From contig DAOOJE010000001.1 in assembly GCA_035384965.1 (NCBI GenBank), positions 124,001-188,000 of the forward strand: a DNA stretch of 64,000 nt, written 5' to 3'. The translations under genes and the position numbers were made by a program. Source of the DNA: JAAYVZ01 sp035384965. GTDB taxonomy: Bacteria > Acidobacteriota > Thermoanaerobaculia > Thermoanaerobaculales > Thermoanaerobaculaceae. Under the pieces are notes generated by a model. The model saw only the letters and a program-made list of their open reading frames with translations. It was not told the origin of the DNA and did not search any database. Positions 41,008 through 49,833 of this stretch are shown one piece after another (the stretch's first letter is position 1; every line of letters begins with the position of its first letter).

Positions 41008-43803
41008 TCACCTTGATCCCGAACCGGCCGGATCCTGCGACGGCGGCCGCTCGAGGGCCTCTCGAGCAAGGATGGCGGGGAGCAGGTCGGGACGGCGCGT
41101 GGCGAGCAGGCGCTCGGCCTCGGCGCGGGCCTGCTCGGGGCGGCCGACGGCGGCCAGGGCGTGGGCGCGGAGGGCGCGGGCGAGGTCGTGGTACTGGCGG
41201 GCCCGCAGGTCCCACGAGGCCTCCCAGTGCAGCTCGCTCACCAGGCGGTCGAGGAGGTGGAGGGCGTCGGCGCTGGCGCCGGTGGACAGCAACACGGCGG
41301 CGCGCGCCGCGTTGCCGAGCGGCGCCCCCTCGAGGCCGCCACGGACGTACTCCTCCATCGCCGCAGCATCGGCGGCCGAGGCCTGACCCAGCCGCCAGCG
41401 TGCCAGACAGGCCACCGCCTCGCCCTCGTCCATCAGCGGCCACGAACGCACCTGCCCGTCGGCCGGCGTCACTCGATCCCACCACAGCCTGGCCCGGGCC
41501 CAGAACGCCGACACCACCCCGGCGTGCACCTCCTCGCCCGCGTTCACGAGTCCCGCCCAGGCGTCGAAGGCGCGTTCCAGCTCCATGCCGTCGCGGGTTT
41601 CCACCGCGAGGTCGAGCAGCAGCCGAACCGCGTCGAAAAGGGCGCGCGGCGAGCGCCCTCCTTCGACGAGGCGCCTGGTGCGCGCCGTGGCGTCCGGAAG
41701 CTGGCCGTCCAGCGCCTGCAAATTGGCGAGGCGAAACGCGACGTCCTCGTTGGACTCCGCGGGCAGCAAAGCCGCGCGGGCCTGTGCACCGGCGCCGCTG
41801 CGGGCGTAGGCGCGCGCGGCTGCCAGAGCCAGGATCGCCCGGTACGGCGGCTCGGCCAGCAGCGGCGCCATGTCCGCCTCGAGACCCGCCACCTTGTCTG
41901 CGATCAGGCCTGGGGTCTTCGTTCCCTCCGCGCGCCACAGGTTGGCGGTCCTTGCCAGGAAGTCCTGCCGCAGGTCCCGCACGTCGCGACCCCAGTTGGG
42001 GCCTTCCGGGTTGCCCAGGGCATCCACCCGCACTTTTCGCCCGAGGACCACCACCTCGAAGCTGCCGTCCGCGGCCGGCGCCACGTGCGACGCGGCGCCA
42101 CCGTCGCTGACCCACAGCTCGCTGGCGAGGGGGACGTAGGCCTCCCAGCGCAAGCTGGGGGTCTCCAACAGGCCCTGATCGGGCGACGGGAGGGTCGAGC
42201 CCCCCAGGGCGGCCTCACGGCGCCGGGCGGGTGGAACGACGCTCCACACCCCGAACACCGGGTGCATCCCGAGCCGGTTGTTGACGCCGACTGTGGCGAC
42301 CTGTCCCGGACGACCCGGCACCGCAGCGAAATCCCACAGGGAACCGCTGTGGTCGAGCGCCCAGTCCCACACCCCGTGCCGGGGCCAGTAGAGCAGCACC
42401 TCAGTGGGATAGAACGAGCGCTGTCTCCCATTGAGCAACACCTCGGGCGAGCCGTCGCCGTCCACGTCGGCGAGCACGATGGCCGGGGCCAGGCGCAACG
42501 GAAAAGGGTGGAACCACGACCGCACGAACTGCTCGGGACGGATACGCGTCACCAGCGTGCCGAAACGGGACACGATGAGGAACTCGCTCAGGGGCAGGCG
42601 ATCGGGGCGCAGTCCGGACGTCGGGTCCGGAAAGGCCGCGACCAGCACCTCATCCACTCGGTCGCCGTCCAGGTCGGCGCGCACCACCTGCTGGATGGGG
42701 CTTTCCACCCGGTGCCGCCAGGTGACGCGGCCGCCCCGGTCGTACCCCGTCACTTCCCGCCCCACCGCCTCCACCCGCACCGTGGCGCCACCGTTGAGCG
42801 CCCGCCAACCGGCGAGGCCAGCTCCGGCCGCCAGCAGGACTGCCGCGGCGGCGACCAGGCCCCGCCACGGCGGCCGCCGCCGTGCGCGTCCGCTCGCCAG
42901 GGACGCCTCGACCTCCGCCGCACTCGGCCGGCGGTCCGGCTGTGGGTCCAGCATGGCGGCCAGCAGGCGTGCCAGCCAGGCGGGAGCATCGGGGCGCACC
43001 GACCGCAGCCGCGGCGGCCGCCTGGACTGGCGCTTCACGAGCGTGGCCACGGCCGTCTCCGCCTTCAGCGGCGTCTCGCCGGCGAGGGCCTCCCACAACA
43101 CGAGGCCCAGCGCGTACACGTCGGTGGCCGGGGTCAGCTCCCTGCCCGTGGCCTGCTCCGGCGCCATGTAGGCCGGGGTCCCCACCACCATGGCACTCTC
43201 GGTGAGGGTGACGCCGTCTTCCAGCGGTCGCACCAGACCCATGTCGCACACCTTGACGGTGCTCGAGGCCAGAACCGCCGTCGCCACCGGCTCGCGCATG
43301 CCGCCGAGCAGGATGTTGCTCGGCTTGATGTCGCGGTGCACGAGTCCGCGCCCGTGGAGGAAGGCCAGCGCCGTCGCGGCTTGCCGGCCGATTTCGACCA
43401 CCTCGCTCACCTCGAGCCGCGCGCGCGCCGCCAGCACGCTCCGCAGGCTCGCCCCCTCGACCAGCTCCATGCTGAGAAAGCGCATGCCGTGGAACTCGTG
43501 GAGATCGAAGACCGTCACGACATGCTCGTGGCCGCCGCGTGCCGCCTTCACCTCGCGCCGCAGCCGCTCCAGCGCGCGCGGCTCCGAGAGGTGCGAGTGG
43601 ATGAGCTTGATCGCCACGCGCTGGGAGAGCTCGAGGTCCGTCGCCTCGAACACGATGCCGCTGCCGCCCGTTCCCAGCACCCTGACCAGACGGAACCGCC
43701 CCGCCAGGACCTCGCCCGGCTGCCGGGACGCGCTCACCGACGCCTCGCTCGGGATCTCGAGTCTCGGCGTCCAGCTCGCTGTCCCGTCGGCTCGGCTCGT
43801 CAA
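41008..43803 (-). CDS. membrane Ser/Thr kinase with FG-GAP-type extracytoplasmic domain
   Basis: A 931-residue protein. The kinase domain (about residues 35-300) is canonical: LGTGGSGIVFEATD, catalytic VHRDIKPSN, DMG in place of DFG, and MAPEQATG. One membrane helix (about 317-335: GLVAAAAVLLAAGAGLAGW) is followed by an extracytoplasmic region with FG-GAP/VCBS calcium-loop repeats (RADLDGDRVDEVLVAAF and LADVDGDGSPEVLLNG) and a C-terminal TPR-like helical part. It looks like a receptor-type kinase. The TTG start at 43803 is uncertain; GTG 43737, with GAGG nearby, is a good alternative. Confidence 0.87.
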   Translation of the reverse strand: MTSRADGTASWTPRLEIPSEASVSASRQPGEVLAGRFRLVRVLGTGGSGIVFEATDLELSQRVAIKLIHSHLSEPRALERLRREVKAARGGHEHVVTVFDLHEFHGMRFLSMELVEGASLRSVLAARARLEVSEVVEIGRQAATALAFLHGRGLVHRDIKPSNILLGGMREPVATAVLASSTVKVCDMGLVRPLEDGVTLTESAMVVGTPAYMAPEQATGRELTPATDVYALGLVLWEALAGETPLKAETAVATLVKRQSRRPPRLRSVRPDAPAWLARLLAAMLDPQPDRRPSAAEVEASLASGRARRRPPWRGLVAAAAVLLAAGAGLAGWRALNGGATVRVEAVGREVTGYDRGGRVTWRHRVESPIQQVVRADLDGDRVDEVLVAAFPDPTSGLRPDRLPLSEFLIVSRFGTLVTRIRPEQFVRSWFHPFPLRLAPAIVLADVDGDGSPEVLLNGRQRSFYPTEVLLYWPRHGVWDWALDHSGSLWDFAAVPGRPGQVATVGVNNRLGMHPVFGVWSVVPPARRREAALGGSTLPSPDQGLLETPSLRWEAYVPLASELWVSDGGAASHVAPAADGSFEVVVLGRKVRVDALGNPEGPNWGRDVRDLRQDFLARTANLWRAEGTKTPGLIADKVAGLEADMAPLLAEPPYRAILALAAARAYARSGAGAQARAALLPAESNEDVAFRLANLQALDGQLPDATARTRRLVEGGRSPRALFDAVRLLLDLAVETRDGMELERAFDAWAGLVNAGEEVHAGVVSAFWARARLWWDRVTPADGQVRSWPLMDEGEAVACLARWRLGQASAADAAAMEEYVRGGLEGAPLGNAARAAVLLSTGASADALHLLDRLVSELHWEASWDLRARQYHDLARALRAHALAAVGRPEQARAEAERLLATRRPDLLPAILAREALERPPSQDPAGSGSR

Positions 43804-43860
43804 GGGTGTCGAGTCCTCCGCGCTCGCCGTATCGCACCGAGAAGTCTACACGAGCATCGG

Positions 43861-44160
43861 GAACCTGCCCTCGACATCCTTGCCGCTCGGCAGGCCGAGA
43901 TCGCCTCGACCCGAAGGCGCTCCCTCGCCGCCGCGGTTTTTGCCTTGCACGGGCAGCCCCGCACGACGGCGCATCTCGACCTCTTCATCGGCGCGGCGGA
44001 GAACACCGCCGGGTGCCTCGAAGCAACGCCGCGCCCGGTCCACCCCGATTCGGCATCGAGGGGATCGGCGCCACTGACCTGCGGGGCGACGACCCAGCCG
44101 CCTGCCACGGGCCAGCCGGCGGCTCAGGCCTCGAGCCCGTGACCCGCTTGCGCTGGCCAC
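43861..44160 (+). pseudogene. decayed nucleotidyltransferase gene (antitoxin-like family)
   Basis: The 375-base gap between two leftward genes holds a rightward relic. One frame encodes FALHGQPRTTAHLDLFIGA followed by AENTAGCLEA, like the HGxPRxTxDxDLF core of MNT/AbiEii-type nucleotidyltransferases, with the first Asp replaced by His. After about 44035 the similarity continues in another frame: FGIEGIGATDLRGDDPAACHG and VTRLRW, the family's next conserved block. The frame change, lost active-site residue and absence of a start or intact end mark it as a pseudogene. The assignment is from motif memory only. Confidence 0.45.
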
Positions 44161-44178
44161 CGTGCTCGAGCTGTCTCG

Positions 44179-45246
44179 TCAGGATGGCAGCAGAACAGCG
44201 GTGACGGGACGGCGGAAGCTGCGCGGCATCTGGGGGCCGCGGCCGAAGCGGATGACGAGGTCGGGGCGGCCCGTGCCGGCACCAATGGTCTCGGCGAGGC
44301 TCGGGCGCAGGGAGGCCACCTCCACTGGCTGGTTGAGGTGGGCCGTCCGCAGGCCGAGGGCCGTGGCCTGCAGCGCGAACCTCTCGAACGCCCGGCCGGC
44401 CTCGATCCAGTGCTCCCTGTCGTCGCGGTCGGAGACGAACACGGCCACGCCGGCCGAGCTGCGGAGGTGCCTCGCGTACCTGTCGTTTTCGGCGCCCGGC
44501 TTGAAGAAGAGGTCGAACAGCAGACTTCCGAGCCAGGCCGGAGCCGTCGGGTTGCCCGAGCACGCGACATACAGGCCGTCGCCCAGGCGTGCGGCCTGTT
44601 TGCCGTTGTAGCGCAGCCACTGCTTGAGTTCGCGCACGAAATCCGGGTTTCGCATTTGTGCCGTGTTGCCCTCGATCACGAGCGCCAGGACCCTCTCCAT
44701 GATCTGCCGGTCGGTCACGAGCAGCACCCGCACTCCCGCGCCCTTCCCGGCTTCCTCCAGAAGACGCAGCTCGTGGTTCGAGACAGGGCGCCCGTCGTAC
44801 TCGCACCTGGTGGACTGCCTCGCCGGAATCGCCTCGAAAAGGGGAGTGTGCACGGCCGGCACGGGAGTCAGCGTGATCTCGATCCCCTCGCTCGCCGCGC
44901 CGCCGAACGCGCACTCGCCGCGGAAGCCCATGCCGGCGGCGGCCTGGATGAGGTTCTCGGCGGCACACCCGAGGCTGACGAAAAGGTGGTGGTCGTCCGG
45001 ATCGACGACCGGGCAGCGGCGCTCGAGGTCGGGCAGGATCGAGACGGCCTGCGCGCACGGCACGAACCGCCAGCACTGCGTGTTGTGGCTGGAGGGCGCG
45101 AGCGTCGCGTACCGCACGAGCTCCTGCAACGGCAACGACGCGGCGCCGGCGGCGGTCGCCAACGCCGCTCTCCTCGTGGACTGGTCTCGCTCCATCTCTG
45201 TTTCGAGACCGGCGCGTACGGGTTGCGAAACTCCTGTGTCCGTCAT
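44179..45246 (-). CDS. Acg-like nitroreductase-fold protein
   Basis: A 355-residue flavin nitroreductase-fold protein of the mycobacterial Acg type: duplicated nitroreductase halves with YATLAPSSHNTQCWRF (FMN-phosphate site), RQSTRCEYDGRPV, and a second-half EAGRAFERFALQATALGLRTAHLNQPVE. The start region contains an alanine-rich stretch after RRAA that might act as an export signal, but this is unclear. Acg relatives bind FMN and may sequester it or reduce unknown substrates during stress. GGAGG about 12 bases before ATG 45246. It lies downstream of a TetR gene on the same strand and may be its target. Confidence 0.82.
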   Translation of the reverse strand: MTDTGVSQPVRAGLETEMERDQSTRRAALATAAGAASLPLQELVRYATLAPSSHNTQCWRFVPCAQAVSILPDLERRCPVVDPDDHHLFVSLGCAAENLIQAAAGMGFRGECAFGGAASEGIEITLTPVPAVHTPLFEAIPARQSTRCEYDGRPVSNHELRLLEEAGKGAGVRVLLVTDRQIMERVLALVIEGNTAQMRNPDFVRELKQWLRYNGKQAARLGDGLYVACSGNPTAPAWLGSLLFDLFFKPGAENDRYARHLRSSAGVAVFVSDRDDREHWIEAGRAFERFALQATALGLRTAHLNQPVEVASLRPSLAETIGAGTGRPDLVIRFGRGPQMPRSFRRPVTAVLLPS

Positions 45247-45367
45247 GGTCGTTTCCTCCCTCCAGCCGTCCGGGGCTCCCCCCGGCGCCGCACGGGCGCT
45301 GCGCCGGCTCTCGACGCCTGCGGCAGCGGGTCTTTAGCAGCCCCTCACTGCGCCGCCGCGCTCTCGT

Positions 45368-46018
45368 TCACGACAGGACGCTCTTGACGAGCAGGCCCAC
45401 CGCCCGCTCGATGCGCGCCCACCCCTCGTCGGTCCTCAGTCCGACCCCGAGCCACGCCGGCGCCGATCTCGCGCGCAGGGCGAGATGCAGGAGGCCAGCG
45501 GTGAGCACGGCGGCCATTGCTGGCAGGTCGAGCCTCTCCGCCAGCTCGGCCCCAACCCCGAGGCCGCGCAGCTCGGCGAGCCCCTCCGCCTCCCGGATGT
45601 CGGCGAGCCGCCGAGTGAGGGCGTTGTCCTCGACGAGTTCCCAGCGCATCACCTCCAGCACCTCGGGGTGTGCCCGGACGTCGCGGATGTACCTGACCAG
45701 GAACGCCACCGCCCGCGCAGCGGGGTTTTGGCCGGCAGCAACGCCCTCGGAGGCAGGGCTTTGCGAGCCGAACGCACATCTTCGTCCCCACGCCTCGAGG
45801 AGCGCTTCCATTCCTCCGAAGTAGCGATAGATGAGCACCTTGTCCACCCCCGCCTCGCGCGCCACGGCGTTGACGCCGAGGCTTGCGAAGCCGTCGCGGG
45901 CGAGCAGGCGGCCGACCGCCGCCAGAATGCGCTCACGCGAGGCCTGACGGTCGCGTGGACGCGGCGGGGAGTCGATGGACGGGCCGGCCGCTTGCCGAGA
46001 AGGACGCTTGGTCACCAT
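45368..46018 (-). CDS. TetR-family transcriptional regulator
   Basis: A 216-residue TetR-type repressor. The DNA-binding domain is RERILAAVGRLLARDGFASLGVNAVAREAGVDKVLIYRYFGGMEALLEAW (pieces: RERILAAVGRLLARDGF, VNAVAREAGVDKVLIYRYF). The all-helical ligand domain follows (AFLVRYIRDVRAHPEVLEVM). ATG 46018 is chosen because upstream in-frame residues are unlike the family. A small palindrome overlaps the start codon and may be the operator. It precedes the Acg-like nitroreductase on the same strand, a common repressor-target arrangement. Confidence 0.88.
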   Translation of the reverse strand: MVTKRPSRQAAGPSIDSPPRPRDRQASRERILAAVGRLLARDGFASLGVNAVAREAGVDKVLIYRYFGGMEALLEAWGRRCAFGSQSPASEGVAAGQNPAARAVAFLVRYIRDVRAHPEVLEVMRWELVEDNALTRRLADIREAEGLAELRGLGVGAELAERLDLPAMAAVLTAGLLHLALRARSAPAWLGVGLRTDEGWARIERAVGLLVKSVLS

Positions 46019-46026
46019 ACGGTGAC
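46011..46026. promoter_or_regulatory. possible TetR operator at the gene start
   Basis: Inverted arms GTCACC (46011-46016) and GGTGAC (46021-46026) around ATAC overlap the regulator's ATG at 46018. TTGACA lies just beyond on the minus strand. Arms are short, so chance is possible. Confidence 0.35.
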
Positions 46027-46247
46027 TTGTCAAGCCCCAACCCGTGTGCCGCCTCGCAGGCGCGACGTCCAGAAAACCGCGTCCCCATACTGGCGCGAGG
46101 CCCTGCGGGGTCGCACCCGCACCGTCGGGGCCTTCTTCCTGAGTCATGGTCGGCCCCCTGGCCAGTTCTTTCGGAGACGGCCCGCAGGATAGCGCCGGAA
46201 CCGCCGAGGCCCGGGTCCATCCGGCGGAGACAGGCCCACAAACAGCA

Positions 46248-46269
46248 ACCTCCTCCGCGAGGAGGAGGT
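46248..46269 (-). terminator. terminator of the tRNA-fMet gene
   Basis: Arms ACCTCCTCC (46248-46256) and GGAGGAGGT (46261-46269) pair perfectly around a 4-base loop, 12 bases beyond the tRNA 3' end, followed on the minus strand by the T-rich TTGCTGTTTG. Confidence 0.65.
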
Positions 46270-46280
46270 CGAAATAACCG

Positions 46281-46357
<77 letters not shown>

Positions 46358-46372
46358 TCGCTCGGAGCTCGA

Positions 46373-46400
46373 ATTATAGGCGGCCCTGACGGGATGTCAA
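46373..46400 (-). promoter_or_regulatory. consensus promoter of the tRNA-fMet gene
   Basis: TTGACA (46400-46395), 16-base spacer and TATAAT (46378-46373), both perfect. Transcription should start near 46366, nine bases before the mature 5' end. Confidence 0.88.
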
Positions 46401-46490
46401 ATCGAGTGTCGCGGCGGACAGCGCAACCGCGCGGGGGGCGCGGCGTACCATGGCAGACGGCCGGGCCCTCGACGGCCGCAGGGAGCGCCC

Positions 46491-47699
46491 ATGCACGGCC
46501 GGTACACCACCCTCACCGAAAACCTCCACTTCGATCGCCGCGAACTGCTGCGCGCGGCTGGCGCTGGCGCCGCGCTGCTCGGCGGCCGGCTGGTCCTGGG
46601 CGTGCCCACGGCAGCCGGCCAGCAGGCGCCGGAGGTCTCGACCAACATCGACGAGTTTCTCAAGGTGCCACGCGGGCCGCATGCGCTGCCGGGGCCGTTC
46701 CCGGGGCGGGTGGTCAAGGTCGTCAACCTGCGGGCGTTGCGCGGCGACACGGTGGATGCCCGGGTGGTGCGGGAGATGGTGGAGCAGGGGATCGCGCGTC
46801 TGACGGGAAAGAACCTGCGCGCCAGCTTTGCGTTGCTGTTTTCGCGCGATGACGTGATCGGGCTCAAGGTGAACCCGGTCGGAGCGCCGCTCATCTCGAC
46901 GCGGCCGGAGGTGGCGGAGGCGGTGATCGCCTGGCTCGTCGACAACAAGGTGCCGCGCTCTCGCATCGTGATCTGGGACCGCTTCGAGGAGATGCTGCCG
47001 GCGGCCGGTTTCACGCCACAGCGCTTTCCGGGAGTGCGGATCGTCGGGATGCAGCGCATGGCCGAGGAAGGGCAGAGCTTCCGCGACGCCAGCGGGGAGC
47101 ACATCTCGGCCGGCAACTTCGACCGCGAGGCGGTGTACCTGGCGCGCGGCGTGGTAGGCAAGGGGGTGCGCGGCTACAGGGACGACGAGTTCTACCTCAA
47201 CCAGCACGTGTTCGCCGGTGAGGCGTCGTACTTCGGCCGGCTCGTGACCCGCGAGCTGACCAAGATCGTCAACCTCGCCGCCTACAAGAACACCGGCAAC
47301 GGCATCTCGATGGCGACGAAGAACATCGGCTACGCGGCGATCTGCAACACCGGACGGCTGCACCAGCCGCTGTTCTTCCGGGTGTGCACGGAAGTGCTGG
47401 CGGCGCCGTGGATCCGCGACAAGCTGGTGCTCAACATCACCGACGGGCTGCGCGGTCAGTATGACGGCGGGCCGGACAAGAACGAGCAGTTCGTGTACGC
47501 CAACAACGCGCTCTACTTCGCCACCGATCCTTTCGCGCTCGACATGGTGTGTCACCGCGAGCTGGTGGCGGTGCGCAAGGCGAGAGGGGTGACGGTCAAC
47601 GAGCACCCGCGCTTCGTCGAGTACCTCCACTACGCCGAAAGGCTGGGGCTCGGTGCGGTGGGGCCGGGGCGGCTGCACCTGGTCGAGGTCCGGGCATGA
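46491..47699 (+). CDS. TAT-exported DUF362 protein
   Basis: A 402-residue protein with a twin-arginine signal (FDRRELLRAAGAGAALLGG). The body is a DUF362 domain: VVNLRALRGDTVDARVV, DDVIGLKVNPVGAP, IVIWDRFEE, IVNLAAYKNTGNGISMATKN, and a C-terminal ATDPFALDMVCHRELVAVR. DUF362 proteins are often found with iron-sulfur clusters, but no ferredoxin motif is present here. Function unknown. ATG 46491 with GGGAG upstream. Its stop overlaps the start of the DUF6599 gene (ATGA), so the two exported proteins are made together. Confidence 0.85.
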   Translation: MHGRYTTLTENLHFDRRELLRAAGAGAALLGGRLVLGVPTAAGQQAPEVSTNIDEFLKVPRGPHALPGPFPGRVVKVVNLRALRGDTVDARVVREMVEQGIARLTGKNLRASFALLFSRDDVIGLKVNPVGAPLISTRPEVAEAVIAWLVDNKVPRSRIVIWDRFEEMLPAAGFTPQRFPGVRIVGMQRMAEEGQSFRDASGEHISAGNFDREAVYLARGVVGKGVRGYRDDEFYLNQHVFAGEASYFGRLVTRELTKIVNLAAYKNTGNGISMATKNIGYAAICNTGRLHQPLFFRVCTEVLAAPWIRDKLVLNITDGLRGQYDGGPDKNEQFVYANNALYFATDPFALDMVCHRELVAVRKARGVTVNEHPRFVEYLHYAERLGLGAVGPGRLHLVEVRA

Positions 47700-48520
47700 C
47701 CGGGCTGCTGCTCGCCGCGGCGCTGGCCGCCCAGCCCCTGTCGGAGCCGGCCGCCGGGTGGACGTTCGCTGCGCCGTGCCGGTTGTTTCGCGGTGCCGAG
47801 CTGTACGGGCACATCGACGGTGGCGCCGAGCTGTACCTCGAGCTGGGGTTCGAGGAGGCGGCGGTGTGCGAGCTCGGCAAGGACGGAGCCACGCTCGAGG
47901 TCGAGCTGTATCGCATGACCGACCCGGTGGCGGCGCTGGGTGCGTACCTGGGGCGCTGCGGCCCGGAGACTCCGGCCGGCGGGCTCGGAGACCGGCACAC
48001 GGCCGGGCGCTACCAGGTGTTGCTCTGGCGCGAGCGTTTCCTTCTCGTGGTCAACAACCCCGAGGGCACGCCGGCGCTAGGCCCGGCCATGGTCGAGGTG
48101 GCGCGCGAGCTGGCAGGGCGGTTGCCGCCCTCCCCGGAGCTTGAGCCGTGGACCGCCCTCCCCGCCCAGGGGCGCGTGGCGGGCAGCGAGCGGATCGTGC
48201 GCGGGCCCGTGGGGCTCGGGGCGTTCATCACGCTCGGCGACGGCGACGTGCTGCGCCTCGGCACGGGGGTCACGGCGGTGGTGGCGCGCTACGCCGCCGG
48301 GGCGCCGCACGGGTTGGGCTCGCTGCTGGTGGCGGACTACCCGGACGAGGCGGCGGCGCTCGCCGCGCTGGCGTATCTCGGCTCGCACCTCGACCCGACG
48401 ATCGAGGTGATCCGGCGGACCCAGTCCGGAATCGACTTCCGCGACTGGGCCGGCAAACTCGGTACGGCCCGTGTCGCCGGACAGCGGCTCGAGCTGCGCT
48501 TCGATCTCCCGGCGCGCTGA
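47696..48520 (+). CDS. exported DUF6599-like protein
   Basis: A 274-residue protein with a short hydrophobic leader (MTGLLLAAALAAQPL). The conserved part LFRGAELYGHIDGGAELYLELGFEEA is the DUF6599 signature; later RYQVLLWRERFLLVVNN and VVARYAAGAPHGLGSLLVADYPD also fit. Molecular role unknown. ATG 47696 overlaps the DUF362 stop. The strict overlap suggests a functional pair, perhaps in an exported redox or carbohydrate step, but nothing in the sequence decides this. Confidence 0.78.
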   Translation: MTGLLLAAALAAQPLSEPAAGWTFAAPCRLFRGAELYGHIDGGAELYLELGFEEAAVCELGKDGATLEVELYRMTDPVAALGAYLGRCGPETPAGGLGDRHTAGRYQVLLWRERFLLVVNNPEGTPALGPAMVEVARELAGRLPPSPELEPWTALPAQGRVAGSERIVRGPVGLGAFITLGDGDVLRLGTGVTAVVARYAAGAPHGLGSLLVADYPDEAAALAALAYLGSHLDPTIEVIRRTQSGIDFRDWAGKLGTARVAGQRLELRFDLPAR

Positions 48521-48642
48521 GGGAATCGGGAGCACCCACCGCCCGTTGCGGTTTTGCGAGCGCGGACGCCCCCCGCCGACGGTCCGCACTGGTTTCCGAG
48601 GACACGACGACAGGGGTGGCCCCGCCTCCTCGGAGGGTCGCC

Positions 48643-49767
48643 ATGAGCTGGTCGTTGCGCGTTGCCCGCGTGGCCGGGATCGACATCAAGATCCACCTGA
48701 CGTTCGTCTTCATCCTGGTGCTCGGGGCGCTCCAGTGGGGCCGCCCGCACGGCGGGGCGGGGGCGGTGTTCGGGGTGCTCCTCATGCTGGCGCTGTTCGC
48801 CTGTGTGACGCTGCACGAACTCGGGCACGCGCTGGTGGCGCAGCGCTTCCGCGTGCCGGTGCGAGAAATCGTGCTGCTGCCGCTGGGCGGCGTCGCGGTG
48901 CTCGGCAAGAACCCCGAAAGGCCGCTGCACGAGCTGCTGATCGCCGTCGCCGGCCCGGCCGTGAACGTGGTCCTGGCCGCGGTGCTGCTGCCAGTGACCG
49001 GGGCCGCGGTGAGCTGGAGCGGGCTCGAGATGCAGGGGCTGGTGTCGGGCGCCGCCGGGCCGTCGCTGGCGACGTTCCTGGTCTGGATGCTGCAAGCCAA
49101 CGTGATGCTGGTGCTGTTCAACCTCATTCCGGCGTTCCCGCTCGACGGCGGGCGCATCCTCCGGGCCGTGCTGGCGATGGGTACGGGGTACGCCCGCGCC
49201 ACGCGCATCGCCGCCGGGATAGGCCAGCTCCTGGCGGTGGGGCTGGGGCTGCTCGGGGTGATGAGCGGCAACTTCCTCCTCGTGCTGGTCGCGGTGTTCA
49301 TCTTCTTCGGCGCCGGGATGGAGAGCGCCCACGCCCAGGCCAAGAGCGTGCTCTCGACGCTGCGCGTCGGCGAGGCGTACAACAAGCACGCCATCACGCT
49401 CGTCCCTGCCGACCGGGCGAGCCGGGTCGTGGACTACATTCTCACCTCGTACCAGCCGGACTTCGCGGTGCTGCAGGGAGGGCGGCTGCTCGGGGTGGTG
49501 ACGCGCGACGACCTCCTGCGCAGCCTCGCCTCGAGCCCTGACGACGCTTACGTCACCGGCATCATGCAGCGCGACGTGGTGCGCGTCGAGCCGACCGCCA
49601 GCGTCGAGGAGGTGCTGCAACGCATGGACGAGGCGGGCACCCGGATCGTTGCGGTGCAGGACGGGGACCGCTACCTCGGCCTCGTGAGCCGCGAGGATCT
49701 GGCCGAGGCACTGACCGTGGTGGCGTTCCTGCAGCGGCAGCGCGTGCTGCAACAGCGTGCCGCGTAG
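48643..49767 (+). CDS. site-2 protease (M50) with two CBS domains
   Basis: A 374-residue intramembrane zinc protease. The active site is HELGH (His58, Glu59, His62) in a membrane helix; the third ligand is the Asp of FPLDGGRILRA. Four or five membrane helices occupy the first 240 residues. Two CBS repeats follow (HAITLVPADRASRVVDYIL with GVVTRDDLLRSL; VRVEPTASVEEVLQRMDEAG with GLVSREDLAEAL), suggesting control by adenine nucleotides. Such SpoIVFB-type proteases cleave membrane-bound regulators. ATG 48643 with GGAGG at 48632-48636. Confidence 0.92.
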   Translation: MSWSLRVARVAGIDIKIHLTFVFILVLGALQWGRPHGGAGAVFGVLLMLALFACVTLHELGHALVAQRFRVPVREIVLLPLGGVAVLGKNPERPLHELLIAVAGPAVNVVLAAVLLPVTGAAVSWSGLEMQGLVSGAAGPSLATFLVWMLQANVMLVLFNLIPAFPLDGGRILRAVLAMGTGYARATRIAAGIGQLLAVGLGLLGVMSGNFLLVLVAVFIFFGAGMESAHAQAKSVLSTLRVGEAYNKHAITLVPADRASRVVDYILTSYQPDFAVLQGGRLLGVVTRDDLLRSLASSPDDAYVTGIMQRDVVRVEPTASVEEVLQRMDEAGTRIVAVQDGDRYLGLVSREDLAEALTVVAFLQRQRVLQQRAA

Positions 49768-49833
49768 GCGCTACACTGGGCAGCGCCGGCCGAGACAGCG
49801 TTGCACGGCGCATCGGGCGGCGGGGTGGTGCAG

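Noticed and set aside
41161..44142. 993-codon plus-strand frame opposite the FG-GAP kinase
   Set aside because: Shadow of the kinase gene. Only its last part, beyond the kinase start, resembles a nucleotidyltransferase, and that is listed as a pseudogene.
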